DNA of 35,702 nt from contig CAVISR010000018.1 of the NCBI GenBank assembly GCA_963645405.1, positions 1-35,702 on the forward strand, given 5' to 3'. Positions 18,701 through 25,498 of the stretch are shown here, piece after piece (the first letter of the stretch is position 1; the number at the start of each line of letters is the position of its first letter). This DNA is from Colivivens sp963645405. Its GTDB lineage: Bacteria > Bacteroidota > Bacteroidia > Bacteroidales > Bacteroidaceae. The notes under the pieces were generated by a model that was not told the origin of the DNA, did no database searches, and saw only the letters and a program-made list of their open reading frames with translations. Both the position numbers and the translations under genes were made by a program.

Positions 18701-19142
18701 GCGGAGAAACGGCAAAGATGAAATCATCCGCCTTCTTCTCGACTACAAAGCGAATAGACTTTGCAGTCTGTCCGTGCTTCACACCGAGCTTTGCCCGTGA
18801 TGTTTTCAGAGCCTCGGGATGTCGGCTACTGATGTCTGCGCGCAGTGTTTCCGGAATTTCAGTTTCGGAGAAATGGGCATAGGCATCGAGGAAAGCAACC
18901 ACATCCTGGTAGTAAGTCTTTTCCTCGGCTTCTGCCTCGCCTTGATTGACTTGCCTTGCTCTCCATCTGAAGCGGTCGACTTCATAGAGCCGGTATTTCT
19001 TCTTGCGGCAAACTGCCTGGAGTTGGGAGAAGAAGTCGTTGTAGATGATGCCTTGGTCAGCGACAATCGCGGCACACAGCCGATGCAGTGTGTCGTAGAA
19101 AAACCTGTACTTCTCCTTCATTGTCACGCCGGAGAAGTACAT
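15777..19142 (-). CDS. PD-(D/E)XK nuclease fused to superfamily 1 helicase (Dna2/NAM7-like)
   Basis: The 1121-aa product combines a RecB/Cas4-like nuclease with a Dna2/Upf1-type helicase. Nuclease residues are D333 (GRFDFL) and E344-x-K346 (IEMKSG). Helicase motifs follow in order: Walker A GPPGTGKT (707-714), FDEAS (819-823), GDHKQLP (851-857), GIIVPFRRQ, DTVERYQGSQRD and NVAVTRARR. The linker holds a 5-residue repeat (ADETV/VDETA) at about 539-557. I do not see the cysteine set of the Fe-S cluster found in Dna2, Cas4 and AddB. The start is uncertain: TTG at 19169, ATG at 19142 (used) or ATG at 19121. A role in DNA repair or defence is inference. It lies downstream of the nitroreductase. Confidence 0.87.
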   Translation of the reverse strand: MYFSGVTMKEKYRFFYDTLHRLCAAIVADQGIIYNDFFSQLQAVCRKKKYRLYEVDRFRWRARQVNQGEAEAEEKTYYQDVVAFLDAYAHFSETEIPETLRADISSRHPEALKTSRAKLGVKHGQTAKSIRFVVEKKADDFIFAVSPLYPRTKPWKVDFIQNDHTQKAASMLTEGMQFNAVSAVVDEKAGTVSPEMIVIEPDYLVDVTSICGCIKDYGESPLNYLLKKFEPGETTKYIVLGNITGQFLDDCINNPEVSYVQSVRKAFKSSLIDITVCDGIDSAFFKECERQFTNIKNTVSQLYSDPNFVGVEGNVMLEPSFFCETLGIQGRFDFLQCDYKNLIEMKSGQWDKFRQTAKVEHLMQMILYKEILYYNLGISRQKVCGYVFYSKYPMLLEQRSAREMVYRMMDIRNGIVMLERGIKDGHLHDYLDRLTPDSLNVNQVTGKLWTDYERPDLETLLLPLHTADPLSLDYFYTFFTFVSREQYLARVGDGSVGSARGMSNLWNADLDTKQQNGDIMIGLSLKCDSDGRISKAADETVVDETAVDEIAADEGNDNVISSVVLLKPNDPEAASPNFRIGDSVILYQRNSNSDTAITRQVIRCGVQAFDEDSITLRLNHPQSNSKLFSTKSLYAVEHEYMDSSTRPLYRGLYSFLTASQSRRDLLLCRRDAVVNTSVKLKGKYINSQIDDIVLRAKQAEDYFLLLGPPGTGKTSIALKSMVEEFRLEGQTLLLLAYTNRAVDEICETLGDCNYLRIGRELSCSPASRSHLIENMVGDDVRRESVRKLIADTPIVVGTVSSLVSSSAILRIKHFDAAIFDEASQLLEPQLLSLLCDEYDGVPSISKFIMIGDHKQLPAVVVQGEGSSKVESVRLQEIGLTNCRNSLFERLYNHVSGNPNRSLSFSLLSSQGRMHPGIADFASDAFYDGVLQPVGLPHQQGELPYRVFTEDERFVATTRCGFIDIPLPPVNKRCTKMNYAEAVQIAAIVTQLRHLATENNLTLDLPRQVGIIVPFRRQITMVRQALYEAGIPEACDVMIDTVERYQGSQRDIIVYGTTISSEYELDILSNIVEQNGEPVDRKLNVAVTRARRQLFVLGNKQLLSRNPIYRRLIDYAAEGSLD

Positions 19143-19151
19143 TTCTTCTAT

Positions 19152-19221
19152 GTCAGTCCAAGTATTCAAGTTCTATTTGTTTACGGGTCGGTCAAAGTAT
19201 TCAAGCCTTATTTGTTTCCGG
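19152..19221 (-). repeat. 35-bp direct repeat spanning the nitroreductase stop and helicase start
   Basis: Copies at 19152-19186 and 19187-19221 agree at 29 of 35 positions. The shared parts are AAGTATTCAAG and TATTTGTTT. One copy holds the end of the nitroreductase gene and its stop codon. The other holds the TTG that could start the helicase gene. Confidence 0.85.
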
Positions 19222-19828
19222 TGACGAACTTAATCTTTGACGCGTCTCTTGTTTTTGCCTCCGGAGTCTCGTCAGGATAGCCGACAGCGATGATGTAGCA
19301 GAGTTCGTAGCCTTGAGGAAAACCGAGTTTCTCGATGTAAGGCTTTGCATCCTCTGATGTCTTCAGGAAATTCACTGGTCCGCCAAGGCAGCATGTGCCC
19401 AAGCCAAGTGACTGTGCTGCCAGCACCATATTCTCGCCAAGCAGTCCACTATCAATAGATCCATTGCCTCCTGGAGTGGCAATGCAGATGATTGCAGGAG
19501 CATTGCGATACATGTTCTTGAAGTTCTTGTCGCGCTTTGCCATCTCGGGATTTGCCTTCACAAAGAGGGCAGTAGTTGCCTTGATGAATTCAGGGTCTTC
19601 CACAACGGTCACTGCCCATGGCTGGGAGTTCATGCCATTCGGAGCATTGATGCCGCACTTGGCAATGACTTCCAGCTTTGCGTGTTCCACTGGCTGGTCC
19701 TTGTATTTTCTTACTGAGCGTCGAGCCATGATGGTCTCGATTACCTCGTTTGAGAGTTGCCCTGTCTGGGCGAAAGCTGCTGCCGGTGTTGCCAGCATGA
19801 GGCACAGCACTAAAGATTTGATGTTCAT
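19208..19828 (-). CDS. Nitroreductase-family protein with signal peptide
   Basis: The 206-aa product has a clear signal peptide (MNIKSLVLCLMLATPAAAFAQ) and then a complete nitroreductase fold. The FMN-phosphate-binding start is IMARRSVRKYKDQPV. Further matches are NGMNSQPWAVTVVED and LAAQSLGLGTCCLGGPVNFL. Family enzymes are FMN-dependent oxidoreductases using NAD(P)H. Export is odd for them because NAD(P)H is cytoplasmic, so the redox partner is unclear. The helicase gene begins 38-66 nt downstream on the same strand. The upstream region carries a 22-bp tandem repeat rather than a clear promoter; AAAAGTTA at 19918-19925 is a weak -7 candidate on the minus strand. Confidence 0.88.
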   Translation of the reverse strand: MNIKSLVLCLMLATPAAAFAQTGQLSNEVIETIMARRSVRKYKDQPVEHAKLEVIAKCGINAPNGMNSQPWAVTVVEDPEFIKATTALFVKANPEMAKRDKNFKNMYRNAPAIICIATPGGNGSIDSGLLGENMVLAAQSLGLGTCCLGGPVNFLKTSEDAKPYIEKLGFPQGYELCYIIAVGYPDETPEAKTRDASKIKFVTGNK

Positions 19829-19843
19829 ATAAGTTCGGTTTTT

Positions 19844-19931
19844 AGTTGGTTATAAATTGGCTATAAGTTGGTTATAAAGCGATTACGAGTTGGTTATAAA
19901 GTAGCTACAAATTGTTTAAAAGTTAGTTATT
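19844..19931 (-). repeat. 22-bp tandem repeat (AGTTGGTTATAAA) in the nitroreductase leader
   Basis: AGTTGGTTATAAA begins at 19844, 19866 and 19888, exactly 22 bp apart. A degenerate copy (AATTGTTTAAAA) is in phase at 19910. The second halves of the units vary (TTGGCTATA, GCGATTACG, GTAGCTACA). The array ends 16 bp before the nitroreductase start codon. Confidence 0.9.
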
Positions 19932-19999
19932 GGATAATGGCTGATTCCGGAAAAACACACTGATGCAATTTCCCGGAACCAGTCCTATATTGTTTTCCT

Positions 20000-21607
20000 T
20001 TACTCCCACTCTATAGTTGCTGGTGGTTTTGAGGAGATGTCGTAGCAAACGCGGTTCACTCCCTTTACCTTATTTATTATGTCGTTGCTCACTTTTGCCA
20101 TGAAGTCGTAAGGGAGTTTTGCCCAGTCGGCAGTCATTGCATCTGTAGAGGTCACGGCGCGCAGTGCCACCGGATGTTCGTAGGTTCGTTCGTCGCCCAT
20201 CACTCCTACTGACCTTACGGTTGAAAGCAGAATTGCTCCTGCCTGCCAGATCTGGTCGTAGAGGCTCACTTCGATTTCTCCGTCCTTCATGTCGGCTGGC
20301 ACTCCAGCTGCAAGCACTCTGCGTGCTTCCTCGCCCGAGAGTTTCACATTGTATTCGCGAAGTCCGCGCACATAGATGTCGTCGGCATCCTGGAGGATTC
20401 GTACTTTCTCGGGTGTGATGTCGCCAAGGATTCGCACTGCCAAGCCCGGTCCGGGGAACGGATGACGGGTAATCAAGTGTTCGGGCATTCCGAGGCTGCG
20501 CCCCACCCTACGCACTTCGTCCTTGAAGAGCCATTTCAGAGGTTCACACAGCGAGAGATTCATCTCCTTCGGCAGTCCGCCAACGTTGTGGTGGCTCTTG
20601 ATGGTCTTGCCGGTGATATTGAGACTCTCGATACGGTCGGGATAGATGGTGCCCTGTGCAAGCCACTTGGCATCTTTGATTTTCTTTGCTTCGGCATTGA
20701 ACACTTCCACAAAGTCGCGACCTATGATTTTACGCTTCTGCTCGGGATCAGTCACTCCTGCAAGGTCGGCAAAGAATTTCTCGCTGGCATCGACACCGAT
20801 GACGTTGAGTCCGAGACATTCGTAGTCGTGCATCACATCATGGAACTCGTTCTTTCTCAGCATGCCATGGTCGACGAAGATACAAGTGAGCTGATTACCG
20901 ATTGCCTTGTTGAGCAGGACGGCTGCAACTGATGAATCGACTCCGCCCGACAGACCGAGAATCACACGGTCGGTGCCAATCTGCTGCTTCAGTTCCTGGA
21001 CTGTTGACTCCACGAAGGAAGCGCTGCTCCAGTCCTGCTTGCCTCCGCAGATGTCGACCACGAAGTTCTTCAGCAGCTGTGTGCCTTGGAGCGAATGGAA
21101 CACTTCGGGATGGAACTGCACGCCCCACACCTGCTTGCCTTCAAGCTGATAGGCAGCATACTCCACTGTGTCGGTTGACGCAATCTTGCGGAAGTTGTCG
21201 GGAATATGGGTTATGGTGTCGCCATGACTCATCCACACCTGGCTGTTGTCCACAAAGTTGTTGAACAGCGGATTGCCTTTCTCCATCCACTGGAGGTTGG
21301 CACGTCCGTACTCGCGCAATCCTGCGGGTTCCACTTTTCCCCCGAAGGTTTGTGCCATGAGCTGTGCTCCATAGCAGATTCCAAGCACCGGATAGCGGTC
21401 GATGATGGGCTTCAAGTCCAGGTGGAACGCCTTCTCGTCGTACACGCTGAAGGGCGAACCGCTCAGGATGACGCCTATCACAGACTCGTCCTCAAACGGA
21501 AACTTGTTGTATGGAAGAATCTCACAGAACGTGTCGAGCTCGCGCACTCTGCGTCCGATGAGCTGCGTGGTCTGTGAGCCAAAATCGAGAATAATGATTT
21601 TCTGCAT
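20000..21607 (-). CDS. guaA: GMP synthase (glutamine-hydrolysing)
   Basis: The 535-aa enzyme converts XMP to GMP using ATP and glutamine, the last step of guanine nucleotide synthesis. The N-terminal class I glutamine amidotransferase domain has the nucleophile C78 in GICYGAQ and the H166/E168 pair in VQFHPEV. The synthetase domain has the pyrophosphatase loop LSGGVDSS (219-226). The C-terminal dimerisation domain ends in the typical SSKPPATIEWE. Length is slightly above the usual 510-525 aa. The promoter upstream is near consensus and the gene appears monocistronic. Confidence 0.98.
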   Translation of the reverse strand: MQKIIILDFGSQTTQLIGRRVRELDTFCEILPYNKFPFEDESVIGVILSGSPFSVYDEKAFHLDLKPIIDRYPVLGICYGAQLMAQTFGGKVEPAGLREYGRANLQWMEKGNPLFNNFVDNSQVWMSHGDTITHIPDNFRKIASTDTVEYAAYQLEGKQVWGVQFHPEVFHSLQGTQLLKNFVVDICGGKQDWSSASFVESTVQELKQQIGTDRVILGLSGGVDSSVAAVLLNKAIGNQLTCIFVDHGMLRKNEFHDVMHDYECLGLNVIGVDASEKFFADLAGVTDPEQKRKIIGRDFVEVFNAEAKKIKDAKWLAQGTIYPDRIESLNITGKTIKSHHNVGGLPKEMNLSLCEPLKWLFKDEVRRVGRSLGMPEHLITRHPFPGPGLAVRILGDITPEKVRILQDADDIYVRGLREYNVKLSGEEARRVLAAGVPADMKDGEIEVSLYDQIWQAGAILLSTVRSVGVMGDERTYEHPVALRAVTSTDAMTADWAKLPYDFMAKVSNDIINKVKGVNRVCYDISSKPPATIEWE

Positions 21608-21631
21608 TTCTACTAAAACTTATTTTGCTTG

Positions 21632-21662
21632 CAAAGTTAGTAAAAATCGATGAAAGCACCAA
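21632..21662 (-). promoter_or_regulatory. Promoter of guaA
   Basis: Read on the minus strand, TAACTTTG (21639-21632) is a perfect -7 box. TTGG (21662-21659) serves as -33 element with a 19-bp spacer. The start codon follows about 25 bp downstream. Confidence 0.7.
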
Positions 21663-21753
21663 TATGTGCAGCGCTATTTTTTCTCTTGCCCTAGGTTCAC
21701 CAGCCGTTTTTCGGGAAATTAGAACCAGGCTCAAGACTTTGCTCCTCCAAAGA

Positions 21754-21784
21754 GTTGCCATGTCAAATAAAAGTTGTAATTTTG
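21754..21784 (+). promoter_or_regulatory. Promoter of the LacI-type regulator gene
   Basis: TAATTTTG (21777-21784) is a perfect -7 box, and GTTG at 21754-21757 lies 19 bp upstream. Transcription would start near 21791, placing the 22-bp repeat array within the 5' UTR. Confidence 0.65.
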
Positions 21785-21810
21785 CAGAGCGTACGAACGC
21801 GTTATATTTC

Positions 21811-21877
21811 CTGGTCAGAGAAAATTATTTTCCTGGTCAGAGAAAAAGTTTTTCCCAGTCAGAGAAATATATCTGAC
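21811..21877 (+). repeat. 22-bp periodic repeat, family 1, locus 2
   Basis: The core YYRGTCAGAGAAA begins at 21811, 21833 and 21855, exactly 22 bp apart, with a trailing CTGACC at 21873. The stretch CTGGTCAGAGAAAATTATTT recurs almost unchanged on the minus strand of 10827-10902. The array lies in the leader of the LacI-type gene, 40 bp or less before its start codon. Confidence 0.9.
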
Positions 21878-21910
21878 CAACAAGAAAGAAGAAAACATAA
21901 CCGGCAATTG

Positions 21911-22981
21911 ATGGACATACAACAGTCAAGAGTTAGAATAAAGGACATCGCCGAAATGGCGGGAGTGAGTGTAGGCACCGTGGACAGAGTTCTCCACGGA
22001 CGTGCCAACGTGTCGAAACTGAGTTTGGAAAAGGTGGAGAAGGTGTTGGAGGAAATCAAGTACGAGCCCAACCACTACGCCAGTGCATTGGCAAGCAACA
22101 AGACCTACAAGTTTGCTGCAATCATACCGATGCACGAGGAGGACTCCTACTGGGCGCGGGTGGAGAAAGGACTGCACGAGGGAGTGAAGCGCTACACCGA
22201 CTTCAAGCTATCGTTCAAAGTGTTCTACTACGACCAGTTCAACGAAGACTCATTCGAGCAACAGACCCGCAACCTACTGGCATACAAGCCTACAGCAGTC
22301 ATCATCGGACCGATATTCAACAATCTGCTCATGACCAAGTTCACCAAGAAACTGGAAAGCAGAAACCTGCCCTACTCCTTGCTCGACTCATATTGGCCCG
22401 ACTTCAATCCAGTGTCGTTCTACGGACAAGACGCAGAACGAAGCGGTGCCTTCTCTGCCCGCGTGCTGCTCATGGCTGCGGCTGCATCAAAGAAGATAGC
22501 GCTGTTCAAGATGATGGGCGAAGGCAGAGTGGCAAGCCGCCAGCAGCTGGGACGCGAGAAAGGCTTCCGCGAATACGTGGCAAAGCATAGTCCCGAGACA
22601 AGAATCATCGACCACAACCTCTACGTCTACGACAAAGTGGGAGTGATTGATTCGCTCCGTGAGTTCTTCACCAAACATCCGGACATAGAGTACGGCATTT
22701 CATTCAACTCGTCAATCCACGTCATCGGCGACTTCCTCAAGCACGAGATGCCCGACCATCACCACATCTGCCTCATGGGCTATGATGCCATCGAGGCAAA
22801 CATCCGCTGTCTGCGCGAAGGCTACGTGGACTTCCTCATCGGACAGCACCCGCAGCAGCAAGGACTCAACTGCTTCCGCAGCATCGTCAACTCATGCGTG
22901 CTTCAAGTGAAGCAAACCGTGGTCCACTATGTAGGCATCGACCTCCTCATGACCGAAAACATCGACTTCTACAAGGATTGA
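21911..22981 (+). CDS. LacI-family transcriptional regulator
   Basis: The 356-aa product has an N-terminal LacI helix-turn-helix (RIKDIAEMAGVSVGTVDRVL, about residues 9-28) and hinge (about 45-60). A periplasmic-binding-protein-like sensor domain follows, with sugar-type ligands in most relatives. The frame is open back to 21755, but that stretch crosses the promoter and the 22-bp repeat. It translates into repeat-derived sequence, so I chose the ATG at 21911. No sugar-utilisation operon adjoins it, so its targets are probably elsewhere or include its own leader. The sensor variant, with DRVLHGR and few canonical sugar residues, matches the Bacteroidetes group often labelled substrate-binding LacI-type. 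Confidence 0.9.
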   Translation: MDIQQSRVRIKDIAEMAGVSVGTVDRVLHGRANVSKLSLEKVEKVLEEIKYEPNHYASALASNKTYKFAAIIPMHEEDSYWARVEKGLHEGVKRYTDFKLSFKVFYYDQFNEDSFEQQTRNLLAYKPTAVIIGPIFNNLLMTKFTKKLESRNLPYSLLDSYWPDFNPVSFYGQDAERSGAFSARVLLMAAAASKKIALFKMMGEGRVASRQQLGREKGFREYVAKHSPETRIIDHNLYVYDKVGVIDSLREFFTKHPDIEYGISFNSSIHVIGDFLKHEMPDHHHICLMGYDAIEANIRCLREGYVDFLIGQHPQQQGLNCFRSIVNSCVLQVKQTVVHYVGIDLLMTENIDFYKD

Positions 22982-23017
22982 GCGATTCCGTCCATTCCAA
23001 TACTCCTTATTATATAT

Positions 23018-23203
23018 AAGGTGTAGAGGAAAGAATTATAAGGCAAGGCGGCAAGAGAAAGATAAGGCAACAAGAAACAGAAGGTAAGGCTGCAAGAAAT
23101 ACGGGATAGGAAAGAAAGAGATACAAGGCAAGGCAACCAGAATATAAGGTAAGGCTAAACAGAAGATTAAGGTAAGGCAACAATAGATATAAGGTAAAGC
23201 ATC
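23018..23203 (+). repeat. Degenerate tandem repeat (AAGGYAAGGC), modal period 22 bp
   Basis: Unit starts are 23018, 23040, 23064, 23081, 23103, 23125, 23146, 23169 and 23191. Several intervals are exactly 22; others are 17-24. The anchor is AAGGTAAGGC or AAGGCAAGGC and the variable half is A-rich. The array fills nearly all of the 237 bp between the LacI-type stop codon and uvrB. No promoter consensus stands out there. Confidence 0.85.
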
Positions 23204-23218
23204 ATTTTCCCACAAGGG

Positions 23219-25498
23219 ATGGCTGCAGAGCAGAAAAGCGACATGAACAAATTTGAACTGACATCCGACTACAAGCCGACAGGCGACCAGCCAGAGGCTA
23301 TCAAGCAACTCACCGACGGAGTGTTGGAGGGGCTGCCTGCACAAGTGTTGCTCGGAGTGACCGGTTCGGGCAAGACCTTCACCATTGCCAATGTCATAAG
23401 CCGCATCAACCGCCCTACCCTCATCCTGAGCCACAACAAGACACTTGCCCACCAACTCTACACCGAGATGAAAGGGTTCTTCCCCCACAATGCAGTGGAA
23501 TACTACGTGAGCTACTACGATTACTATCAGCCCGAGGCTTATCTGCCTTCCACCGACACCTACATCGAGAAGGACCTTGCCATCAACGAAGAAGTCGACC
23601 GCCTACGCATCGCTGCCACCCGTTCGTTGCTCTCTGGCAGGAATGATGTTGTGGTCATCAGTTCTGTCTCATGCATCTACGGCATGGGTTCGCCCGTCGA
23701 CTTCGAGGCAAACACCACGAAGATAAAAGTGGGGCAAAGCATTGAAATCAACGACCTGTTGCGAAAGCTCGTCGACAGCATGTATGTGCGCAACGACATT
23801 GAGCAGAAACGCGGAGAGTTCAGTGTGAAGGGCGAGACAGTAAACCTCTCGCTTGCCTACGACGACAAGATAGTCCGCATACGCTTTGCGTGGGACGAAA
23901 TCGAAAGCATAGAAGAAATCGACCCAACGAGCGGTGGACTCATCGAGCCGTTCGACGAATACAGCATCTATCCAGCCAACCTGTTCGCCACCAGCAAGGA
24001 ACGTGCACAGGCAGCAATTGAAAACATAAAGAAAGACCTCGACGAGCGCATCCGCTTCTACGACGAGACAGGCGACACTGTGAAGCGCGACCTCATCGAG
24101 ACACGAGTGACCAACGACATCGAGATGATACGCGAAATCGGCTACTGCTCAGGCATCGAGAACTATTCGCGTTACTTCGACGGCCGTCAAGCGGGTGAAC
24201 GTCCCTACTGCCTGCTCGACTTCTTCCCCAAAGACTTTCTGATGGTAATCGACGAAAGCCACGAAAGCATTCCGCAGATAAGAGCCATGTACGGAGGCGA
24301 CCGGAAGAGAAAACAGACGCTGGTGGAATACGGCTACCGTCTGCCGGCAGCGCTCGACAACCGTCCGCTCACGTTCGACGAGTTCGAAGAGATGACCCAT
24401 CAGACCATCTTCATGTCTGCAACCCCAGCCGATTACGAACTGCAGAAAGCAGGAGGAGTAATCGTGGAACAAGTCATCCGACCCACCGGACTGCTAGAGC
24501 CAAAGATTGAGATGCGCCCATCCCACAATCAGATTGACGACCTCATGGAAGAAATCCAGCAGCGCATAGAGAATCATGAACGGGTGCTCGTCACCACCAT
24601 CACCAAGCAACATGCAGAAGAGATGTCAGACTTCCTCACCCGAGCTGGAGTCAAGACCGCATACATCCACAGCGATGTCGACACCTTCGAAAGAGTGGAG
24701 ATACTCAACCAACTGCGCAACGGCGACATCGACGTGCTCGTGGGAGTCAACCTTCTGCGCGAAGGACTCGACTTGCCCGAAGTGTCGCTAGTAGCCATCA
24801 TGGATGCCGACAAGGAAGGCTTCCTCAGAAACTACCGTTCGCTCACGCAGACCATAGGACGTGCTGCCCGCAATGTCAACGGCAAAGCCATCCTCTACTG
24901 CGACAAGGAAACCGAGAGCATACACAAGACTATCGAGGAGACCAACCGCCGAAGGGCAAAACAGATGCGCTACAACGAAGAGCACCACATCACTCCTACG
25001 CAAATCAAGAAGTCGCAGGCGGCAATTGCCCAGGGCAAGCACGTGGACTACGTTGGCAAGGCATACATCGAAGAGTCGTTCCAGAAGGCGGCAGAAGACC
25101 CAGTGGTGATGAAGATGGACCGGGAGGCACTCGACAAAGCCATCGAACACACACGCAACCTCATGCAGCAGGCAGCCAAGAAGATGGACTTCCTCATGGC
25201 AGCCCAATACCGCGACGAGATGCTCAGAATGGAAGACATTCGCAACAACAAATACGGGCAAGGCGAAGGAGGAAGCAAACAATCAGAAGGCGGAAGCGAA
25301 AGCAAAGAAGCAGAAGGCGGAAACGCAGACGCCGGAGGCAAAGCCAAGCACGTTGTCTACCAATATCAGAAACCAAAAGCCGGATCAAGCAGCAAGCCTG
25401 CCACCGGCAAGAGCAAGTCTGCAGCCGGAGCAAGCAGCAAGTCTGCCATCAGCAAGAGCAGACAGAAAGCAACAAAAACCAAGGAAGGAGACAGATAA
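23219..25498 (+). CDS. uvrB: Excinuclease ABC subunit UvrB with extended C-terminus
   Basis: The 759-aa protein is the damage-verifying helicase-like subunit of nucleotide excision repair. Walker A is GVTGSGKTFT (residues 42-51). The beta-hairpin region YYDYYQPEAYLPSTDTYIEK and the motifs VIDESHES, FMSATPADYE, NLLREGLDLPEV and QTIGRAARN are intact. The UvrC-binding UVR motif is at about 640-677. About 81 residues of Gly/Ser/Lys/Ala-rich tail then follow, including a 15-residue repeat encoded by a 45-bp duplication (25379-25468). Most UvrB proteins start near MNKFELTSDYKPTGDQ, so the ATG at 23243 may be the real start. The BASS gene begins directly after the stop codon. Confidence 0.96.
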   Translation: MAAEQKSDMNKFELTSDYKPTGDQPEAIKQLTDGVLEGLPAQVLLGVTGSGKTFTIANVISRINRPTLILSHNKTLAHQLYTEMKGFFPHNAVEYYVSYYDYYQPEAYLPSTDTYIEKDLAINEEVDRLRIAATRSLLSGRNDVVVISSVSCIYGMGSPVDFEANTTKIKVGQSIEINDLLRKLVDSMYVRNDIEQKRGEFSVKGETVNLSLAYDDKIVRIRFAWDEIESIEEIDPTSGGLIEPFDEYSIYPANLFATSKERAQAAIENIKKDLDERIRFYDETGDTVKRDLIETRVTNDIEMIREIGYCSGIENYSRYFDGRQAGERPYCLLDFFPKDFLMVIDESHESIPQIRAMYGGDRKRKQTLVEYGYRLPAALDNRPLTFDEFEEMTHQTIFMSATPADYELQKAGGVIVEQVIRPTGLLEPKIEMRPSHNQIDDLMEEIQQRIENHERVLVTTITKQHAEEMSDFLTRAGVKTAYIHSDVDTFERVEILNQLRNGDIDVLVGVNLLREGLDLPEVSLVAIMDADKEGFLRNYRSLTQTIGRAARNVNGKAILYCDKETESIHKTIEETNRRRAKQMRYNEEHHITPTQIKKSQAAIAQGKHVDYVGKAYIEESFQKAAEDPVVMKMDREALDKAIEHTRNLMQQAAKKMDFLMAAQYRDEMLRMEDIRNNKYGQGEGGSKQSEGGSESKEAEGGNADAGGKAKHVVYQYQKPKAGSSSKPATGKSKSAAGASSKSAISKSRQKATKTKEGDR

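Noticed and set aside
15777..19142. Cas4 protein or CRISPR-linked nuclease
   Set aside because: The nuclease motif resembles Cas4, but the protein is a full helicase fusion and there is no CRISPR array or other cas gene.
21755..21910. N-terminal extension of the LacI-type protein from an upstream TTG
   Set aside because: It begins inside the promoter -33 box and translates the 22-bp repeats. LacI proteins begin just before the helix-turn-helix, as with the ATG at 21911.
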